DNA from: Miscanthus floridulus
Lineage: Eukaryota > Streptophyta > Magnoliopsida > Poales > Poaceae
Direction: 5' to 3'
DNA: 64,000 bases
NCBI RefSeq assembly: GCF_019320115.1
Contig: NC_089588.1
Span: forward strand, 113,088,733 to 113,152,732
Shown here: positions 1 to 11,469 of the stretch, in pieces
Numbering within the stretch: the first letter of the stretch is position 1
Layout of the letters: every line of letters begins with the position of its first letter
Notes under the pieces: generated by a model
What the model was told of the DNA's origin: nothing
What the model saw: only the letters and a program-made list of their open reading frames with translations
The model's database searches: none
Position numbers and translations under genes: made by a program

Positions 1-974
1 TTGCAACATCCAGATGACTCTATTTGAACATCTACTCTATTACTACAAAATTTCATTTGTCAAAGTTTGAGCACTTCAAATTTTTAAATTTAAAAAAAAT
101 AACAAGTTCGAACAAGATTTTCAACCATTAAATGATTTTCAGCTGAAAAAGTGATGAATACCAAAGTTGTATAACTCATCAAGATCTATAACTTTTATTT
201 GGATCATTTTTTCATCTGACAAAGTGATAGTAAACATTGTTCATAAATCAACATGTTTCTCGTATAGTTCAAGAAACTATGAGTCATATGTGAATTTATG
301 AACAATGTTTACTAATACTTTATCACATGAAGAAGTGACCAAAATAAAAGTTGTAGACAGTGAGGAGTTCAACAACTTTTATGTTCATGACTTTTATTGT
401 TGAAATCATTTAAGGTTTCAAAATCTTGTTTGAAGTTGCCCTTTAGTGAAATTCAAAATTTGAACTATTCAAATTTGGTCAAATGAAAATATGATCAAAA
501 TAAAAGTTGTACATATTGATGAGTTCTACAACTTTGGTAATCATGAGTTTTTCATCTGAAATCATTTACTCTTTCAAAATATTATTTCAAGTTGAAATTG
601 TTTAAATTTTAAAATTTGAATCGTTCAAACAAAGTTACATGACAAGATGACCAAAATAAAAGTTGTACATGTTTATGAGTTATACAACTTTTATGTTTAC
701 AACATTTTCATTTTATTTCATATAATGTCACAAAATTGTTGTTGAAGTTTTAAAATTTAATTTTTTAATTTTTTGTTTTTTTTGTTTTCTATATTGTTTT
801 GACTGCAATTGTTTATATATATATTTCTTCATATATAGAATAATACAAAATATTATATTTGTGCATATACACAATTGTTTTTATAGTACTTTTATTTTGG
901 TCACAATTATTTTATATATACATAATTGATTTTATAATATAGAATTAGTAATTTAAAAAAATAAAAAATATTTG
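1..974. repeat. AT-rich DNA with degenerate palindromic repeats
   Basis: No credible coding region. Four degenerate copies of a short palindrome recur at about 161-220, 339-410, 494-555 and 650-705: an AAAAGTTGTA-like arm, roughly 15 bases, then a TACAACTTTT-like arm. Spacing is about 155-178 bases. Such arrays are common in non-coding parts of grass CACTA and some gypsy elements, so the stretch is probably the flank of a transposon whose end lies outside the window. Inference only; no terminus is visible. Confidence 0.55.
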
Positions 975-1070
975 TTGGGCGGTTGGATCAGGAACCGTCC
1001 CAAGAAATGCATTTGTAGGGGCGGCTGGATCAGGAACCACCCCTACAAATCTCCCCGACTATAAAAGAAA
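975..1070 (+). promoter_or_regulatory. CACTA-like paired motif followed by TATA box
   Basis: A motif reading GGCGGYTGGATCAGGAACC occurs twice (about 979-996 and 1021-1038). Its GGGGCGG / CCACCCC arms are typical of subterminal repeats in grass CACTA elements. A TATA-like CTATAAAAG follows at 1059-1067, then a C-rich transcribed-looking stretch. The block may be the promoter of a transposon gene. No open frame downstream could be assigned. Confidence 0.4.
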
Positions 1071-1189
1071 GGGCGCACCGACGCCGCCTCTTCTCCTCTG
1101 ACGCCGCGCACCTGCTGTTGTTGGTCTTCTCCTCCAACACCGTCAGGGTTTCCACCAACGCTGCCTCCTAGACCCGCACCCGCGCGCCT

Positions 1190-1580
1190 GTTCCTCCCTG
1201 CACCCACACCCCCTCCCGCCTGCTCCTCCCCGCCCTAGGGTTTCTGTGCGCGCCTGCTCCTCCCCGCACCCGCGCGCCTCCCTAGTGTTTCCACCGGCGG
1301 GCAGCCTCCGCGCACCCGTGCCCCCTCCCCGCACCCGCCTGCTCCTCCCCGCCCTAGGGTTTCCGCTCGCGCCTGCTCCTCCCCGCACCCGCGGCCTCCC
1401 TAGGGTTTCCACCGGCGGGCAGCCTCCGCGCACCTCGACCGGTCCCCGCACCCACGCCCCCTCCTGCCTGCTCCTCCCCGCCCTAGGGTTTCCGCGAGCG
1501 ACTACTCCTCCCCACACCTGTGCGCCTCCCTAGGGTTTCCATCGGTGGGCGGCCTCCGCGCACCTCCACCGGTGGCCAGC
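1190..1580 (+). repeat. GC-rich tandem repeat, 119-129 bp unit, about three copies
   Basis: The phrase CGCCCTAGGGTTT recurs at 1231, 1350 and 1479, each time followed by CTCCTCCCCGCACC-like text and a GTTTCCAYCGG phrase. Spacing is 119 then 129 bases. Open frames on both strands here are proline/arginine or glycine-rich by-products of the repeat and are not called as genes. Confidence 0.75.
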
Positions 1581-2641
1581 AATGACTTGGTACTGGTAGT
1601 GGTGGTGTTGTGGTGTTGTGCTGCTGGATCTGACCGACGGTGTGCCGTTGCTATACGTGCACCTGTGTGGTGCCATACTGCTTTGTTCTGGTGCTGTCAA
1701 CTGTGACCTGGTTCCTGGGCTCCCTGCTGCGCGGTGTACCTCTACTTCTTGGGTTGGTGCAATCTACGTGCTGTGAGTTACCCGTTGCCCCTCTCGGTTT
1801 TTAGTTCAGATATTTACATTTCTGCAATCTACTAGTACTGTGTTACTTGGGTGTGATTGCAATTGCGTGGGCAGATTAAATTGCTCGATGATACAATGCG
1901 GTGTAGTGAGACAACGTGACAGTGAAGGGTAGTGTTGATTATTTTCAGCATTGTCTTATTACCTGCCTGGTATTTTTATCTCTATTGTTGAACTGATTAC
2001 TTGCTGATCAGTTAGTTAAACCTGTGAGCATATAACCTGTGTTACTTTTAATATTTGTGTACTGTTCTAAAACTTCAGTAACCTGGTACTTGATTATATT
2101 GCTGTCTTTCTAGGCATTTAATCTTTGATCTAAAAACCCTATAATTTGCTAAGGAGGACTGCCACGTTCGTCTAGGATCTAAGATCACCAACAAGCGTTG
2201 GAAGGCTGCCTCATGCAGCAACCCGCTGATTTGAGAGCAAATATAAATAAACAAATATGTTGGTTATCAAATAATATATGAAAATAGGAAGGAAACTTGG
2301 TACTTCTACTAGTGAACTTGAGCTGGCACCTGTGTTTCTCTATCAGTGGTCGTGAAGCTTTACTGTGGTAAGATTTTTGTGATAAGTTGGATATCTCAAC
2401 TGTATAAACTAAAGATTGCACGTACGCTGGCTGTTTTTTAGCTGTGCACTTCCTGACTTTATTGGACAAGATTAACTAGAAGCATGTGATGTTTTACAAT
2501 TGGCACACGTTGAATGTTTTCAGTCCTAAGACTAAATAAACTACTAGATGCAAACTCCAGATACCTGTTCACATATATTTGGACTAGGTTTACTTATTGA
2601 TTGTTCCCACTAAATGTTTTATTGGTTATATACTGCTGGTG
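1581..2641. other. Unassigned stretch, no gene recognised
   Basis: Mixed-composition DNA with no long open frame and no protein match I recognise. It could be intronic or untranslated sequence of the transposon gene suggested upstream, but no reliable splice chain could be built. Confidence 0.5.
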
Positions 2642-2726
2642 TGTAGTGGCTGCTGCTGCTGCTACTACTACTACCACTACTCCTACTCCTACTCCTACTC
2701 CTCCTCCTCCTACTCCTCTTACTACT
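2642..2726 (+). repeat. CTG/CTA/CTC trinucleotide tract, left part
   Basis: Imperfect CTGCTG, CTACTA and CTCCTA runs. The tract is interrupted at 2727 by the LTR element and resumes at 16001. The five bases next to each LTR are CTACT, the target duplication. Confidence 0.85.
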
Positions 2727-4309
2727 TGAAAGCATCTAGGCCCCTAGTTGGATTTCGGTGATTAATGTCGATACGAGATTACTATGACTAACATGTGTTT
2801 TGCAGAGGCAATTGAGTTAGGTCATAGTAATGGTGATCGATTGGGCAATCGAGATGGTCATGCCCCTACGATAGAAATCGTTTCGGTTTTCAAAGGATGG
2901 ACGACAAGGTTAAGGATGACTAGTTCTAAGTGTCGATTGGAGTTGGAGAGACACTTAGAGTAGTTTAGGACTTTGTTTTTTCCTTTGGCCGTACTATTAA
3001 GGGGGTATGAATGGGTAGCTTGACCTAGTTGAGTCTAGTGAGTTAGGTGTGGTGCACACTTGTTAAAACTAGCTCTAGGTAGCTCCTATGAATGCCTAAG
3101 ATCCTTTGGAGCAAACTTCATTCACATATGATCGAGAGTTGGAAGTGAATGGAGGGTCAAATGCTGACCGGACGCTAGCTCCGGTGTGACCGGACGCTGG
3201 CCGCAGGGTCCGGTCAGTTCATTTGATCAGCAGACAGCGTTCGGTGTGACCGGACGCTGAATCGGTTAAGTGACCGGACGCTGAGAGGCAGCGTTCGGTC
3301 GACTCCAGTAAGGTTCCAGAGAAGGGAATCTTCGACCGGACGCGTCCGGTCAGTACTGACCGGACCCTGAGGGTTCAGCGTCTGGTCGAGTCCAGTAAGC
3401 ATCTAGTGAGGGTTTCATGCGACCAGGCGCGTCCGGTCAGTGGTGACCAGACCCTATCAGCGTCCGGTCAACACATTTCCACTGGTTCGCGGGTTGAACT
3501 GACCGGAGCGCCCGGTCAACATGACCAGAGCGTCCGGTCACCCCGCAGAAGCTCATAACGGTTCATTTTTCAGGCTGCCTTATAAATAGAAGCTCCACTC
3601 GTGTGTGGAGTAACTTTTGCTCATTCAAACAGCTGAGAAACACATTTGTGAGTGCCAAGAAGAGCAAGGTCCTAGTGAGGTGATTGAGATTTGAGAATCC
3701 AAGAGAGTAGCCTCATTAGTGAATCAAGAGTAGTCAAGTGTGCATCCATCTTCTCATTAGGCTTTGCGTGGTCAAGTGAGAGTTCGTGCTTGTTACTCTT
3801 GGTGATCGCCATCACCTAGATGGCTTGGTGGTGATTGGGAGCTTGGTGATCACCCGGCGGAGCTTGTGGGTGACCCAACTCAAGTTGTGAGCGGTTTTGG
3901 GTGATTCGCCGCGACGGAGTGTCGAAGAATCAACCCGTAGAGAGAACTTGATCCTTGCGCGGATCAAGGGGGAGCTACACCCTTGCGCAGGTGCTCCAAC
4001 AAGGACTAGTGGGGAGTGGCGACTCTCCAATACCTCAGCAAAACATCGCCGCGTTCCTCTCTCTCTTTACTTTGAGCATTTACTTTGAAGTATTTACTTT
4101 GAGCAATTCATTACTTGTCTTTACATTCTTAGAATTGCCATGCTAGAGTAAGTTTGGAACATAGGTTGTAAGTCCTTTGTGCTTTAGTTTGATAGAAACA
4201 CTTTTCTAGGCACAAGGGGTTAATTGGGCTATCCATAGGATTTGATTATTGCAAGAAAATTTAGAATTAGCCCAATTCACCCCCCCTCTTGGGCATCTTG
4301 ATCCTTTCA
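2727..4309 (+). repeat. 5' LTR of the SIRE-type copia element
   Basis: Starts TGAAAGCATC and ends CCTTTCA. U3 holds repeated GACCGGACGCTG / CAGCGTCCGGTC motifs between about 3,160 and 3,540, including the palindrome ACCGGACGCGTCCGGT at 3335-3350. A TATA box (TATAAATA) sits at 3581-3588, so transcription should start near 3,610. Small open frames inside are not genes. Confidence 0.95.
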
Positions 4310-4311
4310 AT

Positions 4312-4323
4312 TGGTATCAAAGC
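4312..4323 (+). other. Primer binding site, tRNA-Met type
   Basis: TGGTATCAAAGC lies two bases after the LTR. It matches the usual copia site for initiator tRNA-Met (TGGTATCAGAGC) except for one base. Confidence 0.85.
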
Positions 4324-4361
4324 CTCATGCTCATGTTTTAAGCTTAATCGCTTAGAGCAAG

Positions 4362-6761
4362 ATGTCTCACGGGGATGGACCTCCTCCTATCTTTGAGGGA
4401 GATGACTTTCCATATTGGAAAATCCGCATGGAGGCGTACTTAGAAGCTCTAGATGTTGGTATTCTTAGAGCCGCCTCTCAAGGCTTCCCTAAACCTTGGG
4501 ATGCTACTAACCTACAAGGCGATGAGGTTAACTATGAAAAATGGAATGCAAAGGCTCAAAACACCATCTTTAGAGGCCTTTGCAAAGATGTGTTTAACCG
4601 TGTAAGGAACCACAAAGACGCCCATGCACTATGGTCGGACGTTTGTGCGCTCCATGAGGGAACCAAGAGTGAGCGTGAGGAACGCTATCATCTTGTGATT
4701 AAAAAGCTAAATTCTTTTGAGATGCTTCCCAAAGAAAGTGCTAATGAAATGTATTCTCATTTAAATGTTCTTGTAGAGAAAGTCAATGGGCTTGGACTTA
4801 CTCAAATGTCACCATCCGACGTTGTGAGAAAGATCTTGAGTGTCCTCCCCATTGACAAATATGGGCACATTGTGACCGTGCTACATCAAGGTGATCTTTC
4901 CGCTGCTACACCGACACAAATCTTGGGAAAGATCAATGCTCATGAGATGTACATGCACATCACGCCACAAGATGGCTCATCCTCTACAAAGAAGAAAGAG
5001 AAGGACTTAGCATTCAAAGCTAGCCAAGATAAAGGCAAGGCAAGACTTGAGTATGAGAGCTTAAGTGATGAAGATGATGAAGAAAGTCTTGCTCTCATGG
5101 TGAAGAAGACCGCCAAGATGCTAAAGAAGCTAAACAAGAGTGGCATCAAGTTTGACGGCAAGAAGAAGAAGTTCTTCACTTGCTCAAGAAGAAAGCCAAT
5201 CTCCGAGATGGATTGCTATAATTGTGGCGAACTTGGCCATCTAGCTCATCAATGTACAAAGCCCAAGAAAGACAAGTTCAAGAACAAAAACAAGGGCAAG
5301 AAAGATGACTCAAGCAATGAAGATGAAGATGAGAAGAAAAAGAACAAGTCATACAAGAAGAGAGATGGCAAAAAGAGGGATTTCTACAAGAAGAAGAAAG
5401 GTGGAAAGGCCTACATTGTCGGTGATTGGCTCACGAACATTGATTCATCAAGTGGATCATCCGATGATGATAGTGATAATGAGAAGGTGGCCGCCATTGC
5501 TATTGATCTTGCATCTTCACCGCCACGATCGCCATCATCCTCTACACACCTATGCCTTATGGCCAAGGGTGAATGCAAGGTAACTAAGAGTGATGATAGT
5601 AGTGATGATGAGCATGCTAGTGATGATGATAGCGATAGCGATGATGATGATTCACCTACATATGATGATCTTGTCAAAATACTAAGAAAATACACTAAGA
5701 TCATTAGAAAGAGTAGAGCTACAAATGAAAAGCTTGATGCTAAAAATGATTCACTCTTTGCTAAGTGTGATACATTAGAAAAGGCTAATAATGAGCTTAG
5801 AGAAACTAATGATGCCATATCATCCAAACTCAAGGAGCTCAAATCTTTTAAGAAAGAGCTTAAGGATAAACATGATAAACTTGAGTGGGTGCACAATGAG
5901 CTCATCACTAGTCACAACAAGCTAAAAGATGAATACATTACTCTTAAAATCAATCATGATACACTTGTTATTGCTCAAGAATTCTTACCAAATGAGCCAC
6001 ATGATGCTACTAACCATGTTGTTAAGATTGATATAGCCACATCATGTGATGATTTGATTAATGAAAGCATTGAGCATGGATCTAGTAGCAAAGGCAAGCA
6101 AGTGGTTGAGTGCAATGACTATGATGAGTATATCAAGCTCAAGAGTGATAATGAGAAACTCATGAAAGATCTTGAAGAAATGAAAAGCCACAACATCATT
6201 GTGTTAGAAACTCTTGATCATGACAAAGAGTTGATCCTTGAGAATAAGAAGCTCAAAGAAGAAAACAAGAAGCTCAGGGAAGAGAAGAACAATGATGTTC
6301 TCAAGGAAGAGAACAAGAAGCTCAAGATGGAGAAAGAGCATCTCAAGGTGGGATTGAGCAAGTTTGCTAGAGGCAAGCATCTCCAAAGTGAGCTACTCAT
6401 GAACACCGTCATGAAGATGGATAGAAGTGGGATTGGATATGTGGCAAGTGTAGAGAAGAAGAAGGCTCAAGCTCAACAACAACAATCAAAGCCAAAGCCA
6501 AAGCCAAAGAGATGTTTTGAGTGTGGACAAGAAGGCCACTTTGCTCATGAGTGTCAAACTCCACCGCCACAACCCTTGCCCAAGCATGCTAGACCCTTTG
6601 CTTTCAATGCTCACTACATGCTTAGAAAAGATTCTAGTGGAAAGATGAAAGTCATGTTCTTAGGACCCCCCAACAAGAGTAGGCCTAAGAAGATTTGGGT
6701 GGCTAAGTCACTTGTTGAGAAGGTGAAGGGCCCTCAACAAGTTTGGATTCCTAAAGTTTGA
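4362..6761 (+). CDS. gag: Gag polyprotein of the SIRE-type element (799 aa)
   Basis: Gag forms the particle that packages element RNA in the cytoplasm. The 799-codon frame is intact from an ATG after the primer site. Residues about 1-200 are the copia gag core, with FPYWKIRMEAYL near the start. A CCHC zinc knuckle (CYNCGELGHLAHQC) begins at residue 285 and a second (CFECGQEGHFAHEC) at residue 718. Between them lie a lysine-rich segment, Ser/Asp-rich acidic runs and a long predicted coiled coil (about 490-690). Two widely spaced knuckles and this length fit SIRE-lineage gags. It ends in TGA; pol follows in the same frame after another stop (TAG) five codons later. Unlike pol and the third ORF it has no premature stop, so it could still be made. 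Confidence 0.93.
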   Translation: MSHGDGPPPIFEGDDFPYWKIRMEAYLEALDVGILRAASQGFPKPWDATNLQGDEVNYEKWNAKAQNTIFRGLCKDVFNRVRNHKDAHALWSDVCALHEGTKSEREERYHLVIKKLNSFEMLPKESANEMYSHLNVLVEKVNGLGLTQMSPSDVVRKILSVLPIDKYGHIVTVLHQGDLSAATPTQILGKINAHEMYMHITPQDGSSSTKKKEKDLAFKASQDKGKARLEYESLSDEDDEESLALMVKKTAKMLKKLNKSGIKFDGKKKKFFTCSRRKPISEMDCYNCGELGHLAHQCTKPKKDKFKNKNKGKKDDSSNEDEDEKKKNKSYKKRDGKKRDFYKKKKGGKAYIVGDWLTNIDSSSGSSDDDSDNEKVAAIAIDLASSPPRSPSSSTHLCLMAKGECKVTKSDDSSDDEHASDDDSDSDDDDSPTYDDLVKILRKYTKIIRKSRATNEKLDAKNDSLFAKCDTLEKANNELRETNDAISSKLKELKSFKKELKDKHDKLEWVHNELITSHNKLKDEYITLKINHDTLVIAQEFLPNEPHDATNHVVKIDIATSCDDLINESIEHGSSSKGKQVVECNDYDEYIKLKSDNEKLMKDLEEMKSHNIIVLETLDHDKELILENKKLKEENKKLREEKNNDVLKEENKKLKMEKEHLKVGLSKFARGKHLQSELLMNTVMKMDRSGIGYVASVEKKKAQAQQQQSKPKPKPKRCFECGQEGHFAHECQTPPPQPLPKHARPFAFNAHYMLRKDSSGKMKVMFLGPPNKSRPKKIWVAKSLVEKVKGPQQVWIPKV

Positions 6762-6776
6762 ATCTCATGTGTGTAG

Positions 6777-9700
6777 GTGAACTACAAGACCGGTGGAAGT
6801 CATTGGGTTATTGATAGTGGTTGCACTCAACATATGACCGGTGATCCTCGTATGTTCACCTCACTAGATGAAGAGGTAGATGGACAAGAGAAAATACATT
6901 TGGAGATAATTCAAAGGGCAAGGTTAAAGGATTGGGCAAAGTGGCAATATCAAATGATCATTCCATCTCCAATGTGCTCTATGTTGCTTCATTGAGCTTC
7001 AACTTGCTATCCGTTGGGCAATTGTGTGATCTTGGCTTTCAATGCTTGTTCACCGAGAAGGAGGTTGTTGTATCCAAGGTAGATGACAATCAAGTAATAT
7101 TCAATGGATTTAGATACAACAACTTATATCTAGTTGACTTCACCTCCGAAGATGCAAACTTGAAGACATGCTTATTCACCAAAATAGCACTTGGGTGGCT
7201 ATGGCATAGAAGACTTGCTCATGTTGGGATGAGCTCACTCAAGAAGCTTATGAAGAATGATTTGGTGAGAGGGTTGAAGGATGTGAAGTTTGAGAAGGAC
7301 AAGCTTTGTAGTGCATGTCAAGCCGGCAAGCAAGTTGCAAACACTCATCCAACCAAAGCTTTCATGTCAACCACAAGAGTGCTAGAACTCCTACACATGG
7401 ATTTATTTGGACCAACAACATACAAGAGTTTGGGAGAAAATCTCTATTGTCTTATGATTGTGGATGACTATTCAAGGTATACATGGGTGTTCTTCCTTCA
7501 TGATAAATCCGAAGTTGCATCTTGCTTCAAGAAGTTTGCCAAGAGAGCTCAAAATGAATTTGAAGTGAAGCTCAAGAAGATAAGAAGTGACAATGGCAAA
7601 GAGTTTGACAACACAAACATAGAAGCTTATTGTGATGAAGTTGGAATCAAACATGAAGTCTCTGCAACTTATACTCCTCGACAAAATGGTGTAGTTGAGA
7701 GGAAGAAATGGACTTTGATCACTCTTGCAAGGACAATGCTAGATGAGTACAACACCCCCGAAGCTCTATGGGCGGAAGCAATCAACACCGCATGTTATGC
7801 ATCCAACCGCCTATTCCTTCAAAAGTTCCTTGGCAAGACACCTTATGAGTTGCTCAATGGGAAGAAGCCGGACGTCTCATTCTTTAGGTTGTTTGGTTGC
7901 AAATGCTACATCTACAAGAAACGGCAACACCTAGGGAAGTTTCAAAGACGTTGTGATATAGGTTTTCTTGTTGGTTACTCATTGAAGTCCAAAGCATATA
8001 GAGTATTTAATCATGCCACCGGCTTGGTTGAAGAAACATATGATGTGGAATTTGATGAATCTAATGGCTCCCAAGGAGCACATGAGAATCTTGATTATGT
8101 ACGTGATGAACCATTGAGGGAGGCTATGAAGAATATTCCGGTGGGAGACATCAAGCCAAAAGATGATGAAGATGATGTACAAGTCATTAACCAACCTCCT
8201 TCATCAAGTGTACCACAAGATGGTGAAAACGATGGGAGAGTAGAAAATGAAGATACTCATATCTCCCATGAGCAAATGGTGGTACAAGCACAAGATGTTG
8301 ATGCTCCACAACCTCCTCCTCAAGTGGTCAATAGAAGAAATACACCTCTCCTACAAGATCATCCACAAGATCTCATCATAGGGAGTCCATCAAAGGGTGT
8401 AATGACTCGATCTCAAAAACTTACTTCATTTATTGCTCATCACTCTTTTGTCTCTTGCTATGAGCCTACCAAGGTAGAAGAAGCTCTTAAAGATCCAGAT
8501 TGGATTAATGCCATGCATGAAGAGTTGAACAACTTCACTCACAATGAAGTTTGGACTCTTGAAGAGCGACCAAAAGGTGCAAGAGTCATTGGAACAAAGT
8601 GGGTGTTCCGCAGCAAGCAAGATGATCAAGGTGTTGTTGTGAGGAACAAGGCAAGACTAGTTGCAAAGGGGTTCTCTCAAGTTGAAGGTTTGGATTTTGG
8701 AGAGACCTTTGCACCGGTTGCAAGATTAGAAGCCATCCGTATCCTTCTTGCATATGCATCACATCATGAAATGAAACTATATCAAATGGATGTGAAAAGT
8801 GCATTTTTAAATGGCTTTATTAATGAACTAGTCTATGTTGATCAACCTCCTGGGTTTGAAGACCCTAGATATCCTAATCATGTTTATAGGTTATCCAAGG
8901 CACTATATGAGCTTAAGCAAGCCCCAAGAGCTTGGTATGAGCGCCTTCGGGACTTCCTTGTTGAGAAGGGCTTCACCATTGGAAAGGTCGACACCACACT
9001 ATTCACCAAGAAGCTTGATGGGCATATCTTCATTTGTCAAGTATATGTTGATGATATCATCTTTGGATCATCAAATGAAGACTCATGCAAAGAATTTGGT
9101 GAATTGATGTCGAAGGAGTTTGAGATGTCAATGATTGGTGAGCTTACATTCTTTCTTGGTTTTCAAGTCAAGCAAATGAAGGAAGGCATCTTCATCTCTC
9201 AAGAGAAATAAACAAAAGATCTTCTCAAGAGATTCAAGATGGATGAATGTAAGCCAATCAAGACACCAATGCCTACCAATGAACATCTCGACCTAGATGA
9301 GGGAGGTAACCCAGTTGATCAAACTCTCTACCGTTCTATGATTGGTAGCTTGTTATACTTAACCGTATCTAGGCCCGACATCATATTTAGTGTATGTATG
9401 TGTGCTAGATTTTAAGCTAGTCCTAAGGAAACACATTTAATTGCCATAAAAAGAATCCTTAGATATCTTAAGCACACACCAAGCATTGGCCTTTGGTATC
9501 CCAAAGGAGCTATATTTGAATTAATTGGCTATTCCGATTCGGATTATGCCGGATACAAAGTTGATAGAAAGAGCACATCCGGAGGGTGCCATTTGCTTGG
9601 TAGATCACTTGTGTCTTGGTCCTCCAAGAAACAAAATAGTGTGGCTTTGTCCACCACCGAAGCGGAATACATTGCCGTGGGTGCTTGTTGTGCGCAAATA

Positions 9701-10003
9701 TTATACATGAAATAAACTTTGCTAGACTATGGAGTAGTTCTAGAAAAGGTACCTCTTTTGTGTGACAATGAAAGTGCGGTAAAACTTGCAAATAATCCGG
9801 TTCAACACTCTCGCACCAAGCACATAGATATCCGCCATCACTTTCTAAGAGATCATGTTGCTAAAAATGATATATCACTAGAAGGTGTAAGAACCGAAGA
9901 TCAATTAGCGGATATCTTCACTAAACTGCTAGATGAGGCTACATTTTGTAGATTGCGGAATGAGCTCAATGTGCTTGATTTTAGTAACTTCACTAAAAAT
10001 TGA
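6777..10003 (+). pseudogene. pol: Pol of the SIRE-type element, frameshifted and interrupted
   Basis: Pol supplies protease, integrase, reverse transcriptase and RNase H. Protease has the DSG site (WVIDSGCTQH, near 6,810). The frame is lost by one missing base near 6,895 and continues in the +1-related frame from 6,932. Integrase shows HHCC ([10 protein letters not shown]...CSACQAGK), then D, D and E ([26 protein letters not shown]). RT has [11 protein letters not shown] and catalytic YVDD at 9044. RNase H runs from about 9,540 to the end. In-frame stops lie at 9209, 9413 and 9713 (all TAA); two of them sit where glutamine (CAA) is usual. Pol starts in the same frame as gag but behind two stops (TGA 6759, TAG 6774), where the family usually has one to be read through. 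The product cannot be complete. Confidence 0.92.
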
Positions 10004-10389
10004 GCTTGTGTTGTCCGTTGCATTCATTGTTATATACAACATGTTTAAATTGTGGCAATGCATATAGGGCTTGTCTAACATGGTTAAGATAACCGCCGAA
10101 AAGCGTGTGAAGAAGCTTAACCTTGGATCAAACTTGACAAGCAACTAGATTTACTTACAAGTATTGCATATGCATGAATGTTGTTTTGTCGTTTTGTTCC
10201 ATTTGCCCTCTTGTTGCCTATTTTCTTAAAAAGAATTATAGCCTAAGGCAAAATATTTTGAAAAATATGAGGGTTTGAGAGAGGTCACTCACATCAGTCC
10301 CAATTGGTGTTTATTTGGATCTTATTCAAGTTGGGACTTGATTGGGAACAGGCAGCGTGGAGGAACTTTGAAGATTTGCTGGAAAAGGT
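10004..10389 (+). other. Spacer between pol and third-ORF promoter region
   Basis: Non-coding internal sequence of the element. No long open frame or repeat was seen. Confidence 0.6.
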
Positions 10390-10735
10390 GCACCGGACGC
10401 TGCTGTTCTGCGTCCGGTCAGTTCACAGGAGGTGAACTGCTGCCGAAGGAGTGACCGGACGCTGTGTTTGTGCGTTCGGTCAGGAGGGGATCCAGCGTCC
10501 GATCGTTTGAAGGGGAATCAAGCTGTACTGATCGGACCCTGCCTGCGTCCGGTCATGGACCACCGGACGCGTCCGGTCCCGATTCCAGAGGAATTGGACC
10601 TCTCTGGAATCGACTGGATGCTGGGTGGTAGCGTCCGGTCGCTACCACCGGAGTGTCCGATCAGTGGATCTCGCGCGGCTTCAGGACCCTTTTCTGTTTC
10701 CTTCTCTGTCGTGTTTGGGACCCTCATATAACCGT
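10390..10735 (+). promoter_or_regulatory. U3-like repeat block and TATA box before the third ORF
   Basis: Between 10,390 and 10,650 there are at least eight CCGGACGC / GCGTCCGGTC units, like those in the element's LTR U3, including the same palindrome ACCGGACGCGTCCGGT (10562-10577). A TATA-like CATATAACC follows near 10,724, then a C-rich stretch resembling a 5' untranslated region. The layout copies an LTR promoter inside the element. That it drives the third ORF is inference. Confidence 0.5.
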
Positions 10736-11035
10736 GGCCTTCACGTTTTTTAGGCCTAACCCTAATCGTCATTGCCGCCACCTCCGCCGCTCCCGCGCTC
10801 AAGGTTGTCGCGCCGCCTCAGTCCCATGCCTGCGCCACCAGCAGCCGTGCCCCAGCCATGCCACACCACCGCAGCTCCATCCCGAGCCCGCGCACCTCCT
10901 GCGCCCAAGCTCACCATGCCGCCACAGCCACGACCGCGCACCTCCCGCGACGACAGCGCCACCATCAGCTCCTTTGGCTCCCAGTGCTCTCAAGGCCGAT
11001 TCCAGTGCTTTGCCCTAGCTCTCCCCCCTCAATTG

Positions 11036-11326
11036 GTAAGGGCCAATTCGTTGTTCCTCAAATTGCTTCGCACATGATCTAGTCCAAATCTCAATGCTTT
11101 GACCTAAATCATTCAGGGCCGCCGAAATCTTCGAAGCGGTTCGCGATCCCTAACCCTAGTCGGTTCCGAGGTTCCCCGCATGACGTCTTTCCTTTTCTCG
11201 GATCGCCGGATCGTCAGGTAGCTTGCCCGTCGTCTCAATTTCGTACCTACATTGCTTGCTTCCTAGGTTTTTGCATCTATTAGATATGTTGTATTTATTC
11301 GTATATCCATCTATTCTATCGTGCAG
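11036..11326 (+). other. Likely intron in the third-ORF leader
   Basis: A strong donor (TTG|GTAAGG at 11036) and acceptor (ATCGTGCAG ending 11326) bound 291 bases that are more T-rich than the flanks. Splicing would bring a transcript starting near 10,750 to the ATG at 11,470. Judged from splice motifs and composition only. Confidence 0.45.
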
Positions 11327-11469
11327 TGAGTCGGTGCCGTTGTGGTTCTTGTGGCAGTTGGCAGTCAACTCAGAGCCAAGCTCGTGAGTACAAATCGAGG
11401 CCAAGCCTCAGGAGTGTCAGTTTGACAGTTGATCTTCATCAGCGGCAGTTCATCCTCTTGTCAGTTCAG

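Noticed and set aside
4940..6412. Several antisense open frames of 60-165 codons under gag
   Set aside because: They mirror Lys/Glu/Asp-rich codons of gag (giving Leu/Phe/Ser-rich antisense) and have no domain.
10432..11082. Overlapping open frames of 60-121 codons before the third ORF
   Set aside because: Low-complexity Pro/Arg/Ala-rich frames in the C-rich leader, with no conserved motif and conflicting frames.
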